Part shown: positions 23,336 through 35,764 of the stretch, one piece after another
Position numbering within the stretch: position 1 is the stretch's first letter
How the letters are laid out: each line of letters starts with the position of its first letter
Translations under genes and position numbers: made by a program
From: Peromyscus leucopus
Lineage: Eukaryota > Chordata > Mammalia > Rodentia > Cricetidae
Direction of reading: 5' to 3'
NCBI RefSeq assembly: GCF_004664715.2
Contig: NC_051070.1
Coordinates: 41,628,456-41,692,455 of the forward strand
DNA length: 64,000 nt
Notes under the pieces: model-generated
Database searches by the model: none
What the model was told of the DNA's origin: nothing
What the model saw: the letters and a program-made list of their open reading frames with translations, nothing else

Positions 23336-26300
23336 TCTTTTATCCATATGTACATGTATACAAACGGATATATAACCACACACTACATTTACAAGTCCTG
23401 TGTATCTGAAGTCACAAGTGCAGGTGCAGCATAACAGGCTGGAATAGGTTTGGAAGTTGTACAAGGAAGATGTTGTTCATAATCTCATTCTAGTTGTTGG
23501 TAGAATTCATTTCCTTGCAGCTGTTCTATGAGACTGGTTTTATTCTGATACCAAAGGCTGTTTTTGATTCTCTGCCACATGGAATTCTTAAACTTCAACA
23601 AGGCAACTAACTTTTATGATACAAGTATGGTCTCTGATTCTAGAGAATATCTTCCATATTTTAACAGGATAAGAAATGTAACATCTCATCACCTTTGTCA
23701 TATAGAAGAGAGTAAAAAGTCACAAATTCTCTCAACTCAGAGGATGAAGATTACCAAAAGAGATGGATATCATATCTGTCTCGCTGAGTTACCTTCACCT
23801 TCTTTTAAAGTCACAGAATCAGGTAAAGGGAAAAACTTGAAAGAAGCACAGGTCTCTTAGCAAGACACACCACTCTCTCCTCCAACTCTCTCCTTATCTC
23901 TAAGGTCCCAGGTGTTCCTGAGGCTCCCTAGACTTTAAAATAAGCAGTAATTGAAATTTCTCTTCAGATGTCATTTGGAATAGAAAATCAATAAAACACA
24001 AACACACAATAGTGTATCCCCCCACAAGGGATCATTACAAAATATGTCACTCTTGTTTTTTTCCTCAAAAGTATAGTTTGTAAAAAAATAACCTTTGCAT
24101 TCATATAAGAAGTTGATAGAGCAATAAAGTAAAAGACAAAACAAAATTAGAATTATGGTTTTCTATTTAAGTCAACAAACACTTACTTTTATGGAAGCTA
24201 AGAATCATTAAGCTGCAAGTGTTTTATCTACCTTTTAATTAAATTGTGGTATTGAAGAGGTCATTCCCCATAATTAAGCTTGGATTGGAAGAAGGCTACT
24301 AGCATTTATCCTGATGAAGGACCTATAGCAAATCCTTTAATTGTTTTGAAACTAATATTTTGTCAATAAAATGAACAACTGTATACAGTACAATGTTTCT
24401 TTAAAGATTGAATAATGTCTACTGGACTAACATTCATATTCTCAAGGGAAGATCATTTCATTTTAATGTATAAAAAGTAAAACCGCATTAGTGCTATCTT
24501 TTAACTTAAATGTTCTGTAGTTTTATAGGAAAAAATAATGTGGAGGCTGTAGGCTGGATTGGCAGAGTTATAAAATGAATATCACAAGTGACCTTAATGT
24601 GTGTATTCACAGAACCTGGATAAGGTCAGAATAATGATGAGACTTTCCAATGAACTCTAAAAGCCTAATTTTTCATGTTGTATACAACACTAATACTATT
24701 CAGAAATAATAAACAATGTTTCCAGTCTTACATTTTGTTTGTACACATTAGCCTACAAGTTTTTGTTAGATGTAAAGAAGAATAGTATAATTTCTAGATA
24801 GCCATCTCTTATATCTAATACTATATCAATTGACTGTACCCTCTGGGGAAATATTCATATTTATATTTGAAATGCTAAAGCATTGCTTATAATCTTATAA
24901 AGCAAATCAATTATTATATTTAAGCATGTGTATTTCTTTATATACATGACCTGTCCATATACTTATTTTAAAATTCTTTGAACTTTTGTAGATATTGTTA
25001 GCACTGATCTCAAAGCTTTGGCTAATTCAACTTCCCTCAAGCTTAATCTTTTATAGCCCACTTTTTTCTTAGTTTCTGATAATTTTTATGCTATTAAACA
25101 TTTGGAAGTATTCCTGGAAATAAAATCTTAAGAGGTATGGTTTAAAGTAATGGAAATTTTCTTTGAATATGATACCTCATCCCTATTAAATCCCTTAAAA
25201 CCCATTTGCTGTTTTCTGTCAACTGTGTTTTGCCTGAAAGGAAGAAAGTAATTACTATGAACAGGATTAGATTAGTTTTGGAAATGTTTTCATGGAACCC
25301 CTGGAAGCATTTTAGTTGACTTTGAAACTAAAGCTAAAATAAATGAGCTTTATTTCCCTTCTTGATTTTGTAGCTCTCTTGCTCCCAGATAGTTTTGACA
25401 CAGTGACTGTTGTTGCTTACAAGAATATTGGATTTCACTGGGCACCAGATTATAACAGTCTCTCTGAACCATGTTACTTTCATAGATGATTTGCACTACT
25501 GTAAAATCATTAAGGGTATTCATTAAACATGTCACTCTTTTGCAGAGGATCAATATTTCTAAAATAAAAGGCATAGCTGTTTGCATTTAATTTCAATCAT
25601 GTTTTCTTTTAGGCTTTTTGTATTTTGTTTTTAATATGCTAGAGTAACTTGTTGTATAATGAGATGGCACTGTGCATAATGAGCTACTGTTTACTGTTAT
25701 TCCTGGTAATGAACCATGGAAAGACAAGGCCTGTTAATACAAGTGCATACATGAGATGCTTCTTCACCTCCAGGCAAGGCCTGTTTGAGAAGAGGCAGGG
25801 AAATATTTTGCCTTCTGTTTAGTCTACAGTCAGATTAGTATGGTTCCATCCTTGCTTTCTAAAGTGCTGGATCTGCTATGCCTACTGATTCTCCTTCCTG
25901 CAAGATCACTGATGTCTTGCAAACCCAACAACGTTGAAATACAAGGCAGAAAACATTTACTTTTTATGTTAAGTCAAAAAAAAAAAAGTAGAAGCTGACT
26001 TAAGACAGCTTAAACCAATCCACCATGAACTGAGTTTTCTCTACATTAAAGGAAGCCAGGGTTTTCATTATAAAAGCTTGTGCTAGTGACTAGCCAATTC
26101 AAGGCTTTCACTTTACCTTTTCCCAAGCAATATAGTTTGCCTATTACTGGAGCTTTATAGAGTATGAATGCTTTAAAAAAAATCTATCTGAAGCAATGTC
26201 AAATGACTAGATCTCAAAAAGATTAAATATATTAAATTTATTTTCCCAATTAAAAACTGATCACATACTAATCACTCTATCTGAATTAAACTGATTTATT

Positions 26301-26629
26301 GTTCAATTTGAATCTATAGCATAGTAGGTACAAGAAAAGGTATAGAGAAACACACTACCATGATTTTTGACTCAAAAGGAAGGTGCATATACAATATGGG
26401 AACCTATTACATTTAAAATAATGAAATTCTCAGGAAAACCTGAAATTCGAAAATAATAATTTATAAAATAATCTTTTAAAATTAAGAATCTTATAAAATA
26501 GCAACAAAGCACCCTGGTTATTGTGAATTTTGACCAGGTGAAGAATATCTTGTGGAAAATATAAACTTTTGGTCTCAAATATTTTGATATTTGTAAATTA
26601 TAAACATACATTTTTTAAAAAAAGAAAAT

Positions 26630-26780
26630 AGGACGAGGGGATGTATCTGTTGATAAAATGCTTATGACATAAGAATGAAGTCCTGGTTTCAAATCCCTAG
26701 AAGGCATCCAAAGAACAGAGTCTGCCAAGCTTAGAACTGGAATTCTAACGCTACAGATAGATGCAAGATCCTGAGTACTT
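26630..26780 (+). mobile_element. Old tRNA-derived SINE trace
   Basis: 'gatgtatctgttgataaaatgctta' (26640-26664) followed by 'cctggtttcaaatcccta' resembles the A- and B-box order of B2/B3/B4-type SINEs. A CA repeat lies about 140 bp further on. Divergent and tentative. Confidence 0.4.
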
Positions 26781-26913
26781 GTATCCTAGTCATCAAGGTT
26801 TGTGTTCAGTGGGAGACCTAGTCTAAAACAGTAAGACGGAGAACTATTAAGGAGGTCACCGAATATCAGCCCTTTGCTATTAAAGTTGATATTACTCTTC
26901 CCCATGAATGTAT

Positions 26914-26918
<5 letters not shown>

Positions 26919-26960
<42 letters not shown>
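26919..26960 (+). repeat. (CA)n microsatellite
   Basis: About 21 CA units, ending in 'gaggggtggggtgg'. Confidence 0.98.
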
Positions 26961-26963
<3 letters not shown>

Positions 26964-27670
26964 GGGTGGGGTGGAGAACACATCAGATCTGGGTATTGCT
27001 TCTGGACCATAAGTATTTAGAAAAATCTATTGACTGGAGGCTGATATTTTTTTAAGAGTGAATTATATAAGTAAATTTATGTTATTATAATACTGTTATT
27101 ACAATAATCAGATACTCAAATAAAATATCCAAGTTACATACTGAATCCAAAGCCACTAGAGGTACATTTTACATAGTAGAGTCATTTCATTGTTTAAATT
27201 CCCAGTGAAATACTTTGAAAGGAATAGAACTTTAGTTAACTTAATTCTAAAACAAATACATGCAACAGATGCAAGTTTTAATTCTTTTCCCTCCAGACTT
27301 CTGTACACTAAGGAAAGAATAAAGGCAAGGAAAGAATAAATGCATCCTTGTTTCCTTTTCAGCAGATAGCTTTGTTTTTATTCAGTTTAATGAGGTAAAT
27401 AAATAACTTTGAGATTTTGCACATGTCCAACAAAGCTTGTTACTCACATCATCCAGCATCTTTACCAGAAAATTGAGTCAAAACATCACGTGATACAATA
27501 ATTATCTTCTAGAAATACAAAAATATTATTTAATCTCCTGAAATAAAATTTTATTGCAGACTATTCACAAAGACAAAACAAAGATAACAAATGCCTCATC
27601 ATTAACATTTGTCTAGCAATGTTTCTGATAGGTATTAAGCAGTTACAATTACACATGTGTAGTTGAAGTT

Positions 27671-28051
27671 TACATGTGTGCCAGCCATCCAGCAGTCAGG
27701 ACAAATCTCTCTGACTTGCATCTCCCAAGTAAACACACAGAGGCTTATATTAATTACATACTGTATGCCCATTTGCTCAGGCTTATTACTGACTAGCTCT
27801 TACACTTAAATTAACACATAGTTCTTATTCATGTTTAACCATGTGGCATTGTACCTTTTCTCAGTTCTGCCTTGTCATCTTGCTTCCTTTGTGTCTGGCT
27901 GACGACTCTTGCCTCAGCCTTCCTCTTCACAGAATTCTCCTTGTCTGCCTATACTTCCTGCCTGGCTACTGGCCACTCAGAATTTTATTTATCAACCAAT
28001 CAGAGCAACACATATTCACAGCATACAGAACGACATCTCACAGTACACATG
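27671..28051 (-). mobile_element. ERVK-type solo LTR (family A)
   Basis: The minus-strand LTR (27677-28045) has CCAATCAG at 27997-28004, the 'cctggctactggcc' block and the 'cacacagaggctta' end block seen at 1994 and 42056. TACATG (27671-27676) and CACATG (28046-28051) are a plausible 6-bp duplication with one change. The 130-codon plus-strand open frame over it is antisense LTR, not a gene. Confidence 0.75.
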
Positions 28052-28599
28052 TACATAGGATTTTGCAAGGATGTAGGAATTGTATTATCAGGGATGAAAT
28101 GCCTTTTCCTCCAATAAAGGTGTTTATACTTTTTAAAGGTGTTTTAAAATATGAAATTATCTCCTTTAAAGTACATAATAATATAGAAAGATTATATTTC
28201 TATTTTAAAAATTACACTTATTTTAGATTTTGAAAATATTGACTGTGAACTTTAAAAAGTCTATGAAAATGTGGACTAAGAGAGGAAAAGGGCTTTACAA
28301 TACTAAATAAACAAACTGATGGGACATAGAAGAAAAATGCAAAATTGTAACACATCGTCAAAGTGTAAGTTAATATAAATATGCTAATTTATTTTTTATA
28401 TGGTAACTATGTCCTCACTGCCCTTATAGGTCACAGAACCTAGGGGAGAATTTCCATTATTATTCAGCTAAACTGACAAGTATTAAAATAACTCCTAATG
28501 GCTTATTCTTAATACTCATATATTAATGCATCTTTTAATTCTTACAGGAAATGATCCTTTTTGGAATAGATTGAGATTAACTCAGAGATGGACAGCTGG

Positions 28600-29160
28600 T
28601 CAGTATGCAGAAGTCAGATACTAAACAGTGCTCAGGTTTCAAAGGGACATTTGTAACACATCCCTCCTCTCAGTTCTCAGGGATCATTGAGAAAAACAAA
28701 AAGATTGTAAGAGCCAGAAGTGATGGATGAAAACAAGGGAGGAGTATTTTCTGGACACACCAGAGCAGTTTAGAATTATCAACTCATCATAGTTGTGGCA
28801 GCATGAATGAGCACCCTAAACCCAATCCAGACAAACTACTAATGTGAAGAGAACAAGTAGGCATGAACTCTCACTCCTGGGAGAGTAGCTACTGACAACT
28901 GACAGCCAATGAGAGAGGAAGAATCTGATTATGTAAGTGTGTGACCCCCCCCCCCCCTGCTAAGTAAATCATGCTCCCGTGGAAAGCTACACATGCAAGT
29001 ATACAAAGGCAGCTCAAATTGAACTAGATGTTTTTATCTTGGTTTGTTTTGTTTTAAGAGGAAACAAAGTTGGTAGGAGCTGAGGAAGGGAATTTTGAAC
29101 ATGATCACTTTAAATTGTATGAAATTCTCAAGGAACTAATTTAAAAAAAATGAGAAAAAA
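28600..29160 (+). mobile_element. Old L1 (Lx-like) 3' UTR, plus strand
   Basis: The segment includes 'gattgtaagagccagaag' (28704-28721), the 'ggcatgaactctcactcc' part and the terminal block 'aattgtatgaaattctcaaggaacta' (29112-29137), which is typical of murine L1 3' ends just before the A-tail. The 3' end faces a second L1 3' UTR at 29385-30420. Confidence 0.65.
28947..28959 (+). repeat. Short C-tract
   Basis: A run of about 13 C within the L1 3' UTR, following 'gtgtga'. Confidence 0.85.
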
Positions 29161-29192
29161 TATCTGCAGACAAACAACATTGGAATTTTTTC

Positions 29193-29194
<2 letters not shown>

Positions 29195-29230
<36 letters not shown>

Positions 29231-29361
29231 GAGACAGAGGGAGGGAGGGAGGGAGGAGGGAGGGAGGGAGGGACTTGTGATCTCCAGAAAAAAAGTCCCT
29301 CCCTCCCTTCCTCCCTCCCTCCCTCTGTCTCTGTCTCTCTCTCTGTCTCTCTCTCTCTCTC
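29195..29361. repeat. Purine/pyrimidine inverted repeat (hairpin-forming)
   Basis: The left arm (about 29195-29275) is (GA)n, then GACAGAGAGAGAGACAGAG, then (GGGA)n ending GGACT. The right arm (29294-29361) is AGTCC(CTCC)n, then CTGTCTCTGTCTCTC and (TC)n. The complement of the right arm follows the left arm in the same order, including the interrupting CA steps. A 19-bp spacer separates them. Arms are about 70 bp with few mismatches. The 89- and 95-codon open frames across it are translations of the repeat. Confidence 0.93.
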
Positions 29362-29384
29362 CCCGTGTGTGTATCTGTCTCCTA

Positions 29385-30420
29385 CACCTTTTTTATTGAA
29401 AGTGTATTTTTTCATATAATAAATCCTAATTATGAATTTCCTTCCCTCTACTCCCAGTTCCTCTCTCTTTACCTCCCCTTCCGTGCAACTTAACCCCTTC
29501 TATCTCTCATTAGAAAACAAACAGACAGGCTTCTAAGGGATAGTAATATGGTACAAGATAGTAATATGATATAATGTGACAAGACAAAAACAAACACATA
29601 AGAACTGGTAAGAAAAACAAACAGAAGGAAAAGAGCAAAGGAAAGGCACAAGATGCAGATGTGGAAACAGAGACAGACACCCTCACACTCACAAACCCCA
29701 TAAAAACTCTAAACTAGAAGCCATAATATATATGAAAAAGTTGTATATAGATTTTAAAAAAGAGAAAAATAAAAGTAAAAGTAAAACCCACAAAATTTTA
29801 TTAAGTTAGAAAAGAAGAAAAGCCCTGACATGACATTTGGAGATAAGGAACTTCCAAACATTACATTAAGTTTGTTTTCTGTTTATCCATCACTATGCAT
29901 ACAGACTACCCCCAAAAGCAGTATGTTTTTCCACTGAGACTCCCTTGCAGAAAAGTTAATTTTCATTTGCAAGTAGTTATCAATTGTTGATAGCTTCTAG
30001 GTTAAAGATAGAGTCATGTGTCCACTTTTCCTGCTCTAGGGTCCTATTTGGTATAGATTTGTGTGGGTCCTATGCATGCTGCCTCAATCTCTGTGAGTTC
30101 ATATGTGTATGGATCCTGTTGAATTAGAGGTCCTTGTTCCACTGGTCTCCTCCATCTCTTCTGGATCTTACACTCTTTCTGCCTCTTCTTCATGAGGTTC
30201 CCTGAGCTCTGTGGGGGAAGGATTTGGTGGAAACATCCCATTTAGCACTGAGTGTTTCAAGGTCTCCCACCCTCTGCACATTGTCTGCCTGTGGGTCTCT
30301 GTCTCTCTTTCTCTGCCCTATGTCTCTCTTTCTCTCTCTCTCAACATGATTTCTTGCTATAAAAATTAGTCTGGTCTTAAAGTCAATGTCTTTCATCATC
30401 AACACTCCAAATGTTAATAA
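29385..30420 (-). mobile_element. Old L1 (Lx-like) 3' UTR, minus strand
   Basis: T-rich sequence at 29388 precedes a segment that on the minus strand follows Lx 3' UTR order, including 'tttagcactgagtgtttcaaggtctccca' (30241-30269) and 'cacattgtctgcctgtgggtctctg'. Its tail points towards the plus-strand L1 at 28600-29160. Divergence indicates an old copy. Confidence 0.6.
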
Positions 30421-30479
30421 TTAGTCTCTGGAGCCATCCCATTCACCAGCAGTCCCACTTTGACCTTGACCTAGTAAAT

Positions 30480-31264
30480 GCAATGTCATCTTTGGACAAG
30501 TTATACAACTATGTTATAAAAGCACAGGACAACGGAAAGTATCATTTCCTGATTGCCTAATTAAGCTATGACAGCAATGAAGTTTATTATTAGTGTTCTG
30601 GACAGTTTTAATTGCACTTGAACTGGGAAGGACTTGAAGGAAAGGAAAAGGATACAAGTAGCTATCATCAGATGCTAGTTTTTCAGAGATACAAAAGCTT
30701 CTTTGCTGGCCTTTAAATACGTAAACATGTGAAAATAAAATGTATATTTTACAGCTTGGCACTCTATTTAGTGCATGTAATTTCTAATTGCAGAATTTTA
30801 TGTAAATGAATTTCCACTATTATTAATTTATATAATTCATAAAATTATGAGACTGATATGATCAATCCATTTGTCTCCTTTTTCTTTCTACTAACATAAT
30901 GCTTTTTTGCATTTATTTCCATTTCATTTGCAAGCTCACAGCATGTTTTAACAGAAATACAATTACACACCTGTGTTTTTCACAATTGTAAATTTTTGAT
31001 TTGTTGCAGTAGCTGCATATATTAATGTGTTTCTCTCTCACCACAAAACTTTAAATTCCACAGTGGCAAAAGTACTGGAAAAGGTACAGTGCCCTTTTCT
31101 TCAAAGGCATTTGAACAGGCAGTGGCCCGATGGCTTCTGATGTGCAATGGAACAGCAGCTGAAACAGTTATTCTTGAAGAGTAACTAAGCTCACACCTCT
31201 CAATAGTAGACTGGCATTTGACAGACAGAGGGATGTGGAGAAGAATGGGATGCTGAGATGAAGC

Positions 31265-31304
<40 letters not shown>

Positions 31305-31310
31305 GCCAAG
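30480..31310. other. Unassigned DNA with TA/CA repeat
   Basis: No gene or named transposon was seen. A compound (TA)n(CA)n repeat occupies 31264-31303. Confidence 0.5.
31264..31303 (+). repeat. (TA)n(CA)n compound microsatellite
   Basis: About ten TA units pass directly into about ten CA units. Confidence 0.97.
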
Positions 31311-31314
31311 AAGA

Positions 31315-32268
31315 ATGGACAGCTGAATTAAAAAACCATCAACAATTTCCAGAATTTAAAATCCTGAATCATGACATGACACTAGTGGAATTCAGGTGTT
31401 TCTGGTACATGGACTGCTCTCACCCAATGTGAGGTTGAACTGTTGACCTAATGTACATCCTACTTACTTTACAAATGAGTCTGTCAGATAACTAAGCCTA
31501 TAGGCTGGATGATGCACCAGCACTGCAGAGAAACCTCAGGTAACTGTCCAGGCAGCTGGCTGTTTCTGTCAACTCACAAATATTTTGGAAGTTGCTTGCA
31601 TGCACTTCCTGTTTTTATTTCTGTTAGCTAATATTATTTCCTTCTTGGGTCGATGAGGGAGTTGAAGATTAGTTAGTTATAGTTGAAGATTAGTTAGTTA
31701 TAGTTGAAGGTTAGTTAGTTATAGTTGAAGATTAATTAGGAAAGAAAGTGAATTAGATACATTTTGGACTTACCAAAATAGGATAGATAATAAAATTATT
31801 TTCTCTGAATTTGTGAAATACAAATGTACTAGACATTGTTTAGGTATTTATTAATGTATATATTGTATATAGTTATTGTACTTTTGTATATAGTTTTTCT
31901 TTTGTAGTTATAACCTTTTTCTTTTTTTCTTTTTATTAAAATAGAAAAGGAGAAATGTGGTGGTATATTATTTGCACTAAAATGTGATTTTATTTGTATG
32001 TTAATAAATAAAGTTGCTTGGGGGTCAGAGCTAGTAGCAAGCCATAGCAGAGCTGGGCGTTTCTGGTGCATGCCTTTAATCCCAGCACTTGGTAGAAGGG
32101 CTAGGTAGATCTCTGTGTGGTCAAGGGTACAGCCAGCATTGGAGACACATGCCTTTAATCTCAATACTGTAGAAGACTTGGAGGTCTGTACATACAGGCA
32201 GTAACAAGGCAGTCATGGGTTTGGGTTTACAACCAATCAGAAGGCAGAACAGAAAGACTATATAAAGA
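31315..32268 (+). mobile_element. ERV 3' internal fragment with truncated 3' LTR
   Basis: Internal sequence shares blocks with the provirus at 5703-9205 ('gtaactgtccag', 'gaagttgcttgcat', 'ttgaagattagttagttatag'). A purine-rich tract AAAATAGAAAAGGAGAAA precedes an LTR starting TGTGGTGGTATATTATTTG at 31956. That LTR is a diverged relative of family B. It has a B1-like module ('gctgggcgtttctggtgcatgcctttaatcccagc', 32053-32087) and a TATATAAA box near 32260. It stops where the L1 at about 32270 begins, so the L1 truncated or interrupted it. No gag or pol is left. Confidence 0.75.
31667..31740 (+). repeat. 21-bp tandem repeat inside the ERV
   Basis: The unit GAAGATTAGTTAGTTATAGTT is repeated about three and a half times, one unit having an A-to-G change. 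The related ERV at 8580-8610 has only one unit equivalent. Confidence 0.92.
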
Positions 32269-32289
32269 CAAACAGAGAAATAAAGGACT

Positions 32290-35018
32290 TAACTGATGTC
32301 ATGACCCAAATGGACCTAATAGATATCCACAGAACATCCTAACAAAAAAGAATATACCTTCTTCTCAGCACCCCATGGAACTTTCTCTAAAATCGACAAC
32401 ATACTTGGCCACAAAGCAAATCTCAACAGATACAAAACAATTGGAATAACCTCCTGTGTTCTATCAGACCACCATGGTTTAAAGTTAGATTTCAACAACA
32501 ACAAAAACTACAGAAAACCTACAATCTCATGGAAACTGAATAATGCTCAACTGAATCACCAATGGGTTAAGGAAGAAATAAAAAAAAAAATTAAAGACTT
32601 CCTAGATATCAACGAAAATGAAGACACCACATACCCAAATTTATGGGACACTATGAAAGCAGTGCTAAGAGGGAAATTCATAGCACTAAATATCCACATA
32701 AAGAACTTGGAGAAATCTCACACTAGTGACTTAACAGCACACCTGAAAGCTCTAGAACAAGAAGAAGCAAAGTCTCCAAGAAAGAATAGACTCCAGGAAA
32801 TTATTAAAGTGAGAGGTGCAATTAATAAATTAGAAACTAAGAGAATAAAACAAAAAAATTAATGAAACAAAGAGTTGGTTCTTTGAGAAAATCAACAAGA
32901 TAGACAAACCCTTATCCAAACTAACCAAAAGACAGAGAGAGAGAATCCAAATCAACAAAATCAGAAATGAAAAGGGGGCATAACAACAGACATTGAGGAA
33001 ATCCAGAGAATTATAAGGTCATATTTCAAAAACCTCTACTCCACAAAACTGGAAAACCTACAAGAAATGGACAATTTTCTGGATAGCGACCACTTACCTA
33101 AGTTAAATAAAGACCAGATGAACTATTTAAATAGTCCAATAACCCCTAAGGAAATAGAAATAGTCATTAAATCTCCCAACTAAAAAAAGCCCAGGACCAG
33201 ATGGTTTCAGTGCAGAATTCTACCAGATCTTCAAAGAAGAGTTAATACCAATACTCTCTAAATTGTTCCACATAATAGAAACAGAAGAGATATTACCAAA
33301 CTCCTTCTATGAGGCTACAATAACCCTGATTCCCAAACCAAACAAGGATACAACAAAGAAAGAGAACTACAGACTGATCTCCCTCATGAACATTGATGCA
33401 AAAATACTCAATAAAATACTGGCAAACAGAATCCAAGAACACATGAAAACAATGATCCACCATGATCAAGTAGGCTTCATCCCAGCGATGCAAGGGTGGT
33501 TCAACATACAAAAGTCCATCAATGTAATACACCATATAAACAAACTCAAAGAAAAAAACCACATGATCATCTCACTAGATGCAGAAAAGGCATCTGACAA
33601 AATCCAACACCCCTTCATGATAAAAGTCTTGGAGTGATCAGGAATACAGGGAACATACCTAAACATAACAAAGGCAATTTACAGCAAGCCAACAGCTAAC
33701 ATCAAATTAAATGGAGAGAAACTCAAAGCAATTCCACTAAAATCAGGAATGAGGCAAGGCTGTCCACTCTTTCCATACTTATTCAAAATAGTACTTGAAG
33801 TTCTAGCCAGAGCAATAAGACAACATAAGGAGATTAAGGGGATACAAATTGGAAAGGAAGAAGTCAAGCTTTCCCTATTTGCAGATGACATGATAGTATA
33901 CTTGAGTGACCCCAAAGATTCCACCCAGGAACTGATAAAGCTTATAAACACCTTCAGCAACATAGCAGGATACAAGATCAACTCAAAAAAAAAAAATCAG
34001 TAGCCCTCCTATATACAATGGACAAAGAAGCTGAGAAGGAAATCACCCTTTACAATATCCACAAATGACATAAAATACCTTGGGGTAACACTAACCAAGC
34101 AAGTGAAGGACCTATATGAACTTTAAATCCCTGAAAACAGAAATTGAAGAAGATGTCAGAAAATGGAAAGATCTCCCATGCTCATGGATAGGCAAGACCA
34201 ACATAGTAAAAATGGCAATTTTACCAAAAGCAATCTACAGATTCAATGCAATTCCCATCAAAATACCAACCTCAATTCTTCACAGACCTGGAAAGAATAA
34301 TACTCAACTTCATATGGAAAAACAAAAAACCCAGGATAGCCAAAAGAATCCTGTACAATAAAACAACCTCTGGAGGCATCACAATCCCTGACTTCAAGCT
34401 CTACTATAGAGCTACAGTAATAAAAACAGCCTGGTATTGGCATAAAAACCGACATGTGGACCAATGGAATCAAATTGAAGACCCTGACATTAACCCACAC
34501 ACCTATGAACATATAGTTTTTGACAAAGAAGCCAAAGGTGTACAATGGAAAAAAGAAAGCATCTTCTACAAATGGTGCGGGCATAACTGGATATAAACAT
34601 GTGGAAGGCTGCAAATAGATCCATATCTGTCACCATGCACAAAACTTAAGTCCAAGTGGATCAAGGACCTCAACATAAATCCAGCTACTCTGAACCTGCT
34701 GGAAGAGAAAGTAGGAAGTAGTCTTGAACACATTGGCATAAAAGATCACTTCCTAAATATAACACCTGTAGCACAGGCACTGAGACAATCAATCAATCAA
34801 TGGTACCTCTTGAAACTGAGAAGCTTTTGTAGAGCAAAGGATACGGTCAACAAGGCAAAGCCACAGCCTACAGAATGGGAAAAGATCTTCATCAACCCCA
34901 CATCTGACAGAGGACTGATATCCAGAATATATAAGGCACTCAAGAAATTAGACATCAAAATGACCAACAATCCAATTAATAAATGGGCTTAGTTGGGGAT
35001 TTAGCTCAGTTAAAAAAG

Positions 35019-35052
<34 letters not shown>

Positions 35053-35764
35053 AACCAATAATAAAGAGAGATCTTCAGTTGGGGGATTTAGGCGCAGCTC
35101 AGGAATGTCGAAAAACAACAACAACAACAACAAATGGGCTATAGAACTAAACAGAGAATTCTCAACAGAGGAAACTCAAATGGCTCAAAGATATTTAAGG
35201 AATTGCTCAACATCCCTAATCATCAGGGAAATGCAAATCAAAACAACTCTGAGATACCACCTTATGCCTGTCAGAATGGCTAAGATCAAAAACACTGAGG
35301 AAACTTTATGCTGGAGAGGATGTGGAACTCAGGGAACTCTCCTCCACTGCCGGTGGGAATGAAAACTTGTACAACCACTTTGGAAATCAATATGGCATTT
35401 TCTTAGAAAATTGGGAATCAATCTCCCCCAAGATCCAGTTATACCACTTTTGGGCATATACCCAAGAAATGCTCAATCATACCACAAGAGCACTTGCTCA
35501 GCTATGCTTATATCAGCATTGTTTGTAATAGCCAAAACCTGGAAACCTAGATGCCCTTCAACTGAAGAATGGATAAATAAATTGTGGCACATATACACAA
35601 TGGAATACTACTCAGCAGAGAAAAACAATGACATCATGAGTTTTGCAGGCAAATGGATGGATCTAGAAAAAATCATCCTGAGTGAGGTAACCCATACTCA
35701 GAAAGACAAATATGGTATGTATGTACTCACTCATAGGAGGATACTAGATATGGAACAGGTATGA
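32290..35764 (+). pseudogene. L1 ORF2 (endonuclease/reverse transcriptase) pseudogene
   Basis: ORF2 nicks target DNA and reverse-transcribes L1 RNA. The endonuclease C-terminal motifs TFFSAPHG (from 32356) and SDHH (32464-32475) are visible. The reverse transcriptase follows from about 33263, with a QGCP motif near 33755 and the FADD active-site box at 33878-33889. The frame is broken: it shifts between 32862 and 33263, has a TGA at 33635-33637, shifts in an A-run near 33985-33996 and again between 34116 and 34246. The ID-type insertion at 34990-35131 plus its 9-bp duplication adds 151 bp and shifts it again. The C-terminal part ends near 35764. It cannot make an active enzyme. The catalytic FADD box is intact, so decay is by indels and stops rather than loss of that motif. 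Confidence 0.93.
34981..35140 (+). mobile_element. ID-type SINE insertion inside L1
   Basis: AAATGGGCT is duplicated at 34981-34989 and 35132-35140. The insert opens with 'agttggggatttagctcag', the start of the BC1-derived ID element, followed after a few bases by a 34-base A-run. A second ID-like head, 'agttgggggatttaggcgcagctcagg', follows at about 35077, then a (CAA)n tail. Two partial heads and no complete body make it an aberrant, perhaps dimeric, ID copy. It shifts the L1 ORF2 frame. Confidence 0.85.

Larger units (their letters stand above)
21561..27670. other. AT-rich unassigned DNA with two CA repeats
   Basis: No gene was recognised over these 6 kb. Open frames at 21729-21956, 21911-22159 and 23564-23860 (75-98 codons) have no recognisable domain. 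A weak tRNA-derived SINE trace lies at 26630-26780. The microsatellites are listed separately. Confidence 0.5.

Noticed and set aside
23116..23464. Four open frames on both strands around the CA repeat
   Set aside because: Their length comes from the stop-free dinucleotide repeat.
27841..28233. 130-codon plus-strand frame with hydrophobic segments
   Set aside because: It lies antisense in a solo LTR (27677-28045) and reads into AT-rich flank.
29128..29419. Arg/Glu- and Ser/Leu/Pro-rich frames of 95 and 89 codons
   Set aside because: They are translations of the inverted GA/TC repeat, one frame on each strand.
31315..32268. Possible long tandem satellite or origin-like AT-rich element
   Set aside because: The AT-rich part, the tandem unit and the purine tract are explained as the 3' end of an ERV that shares blocks with the provirus at 5703-9205.
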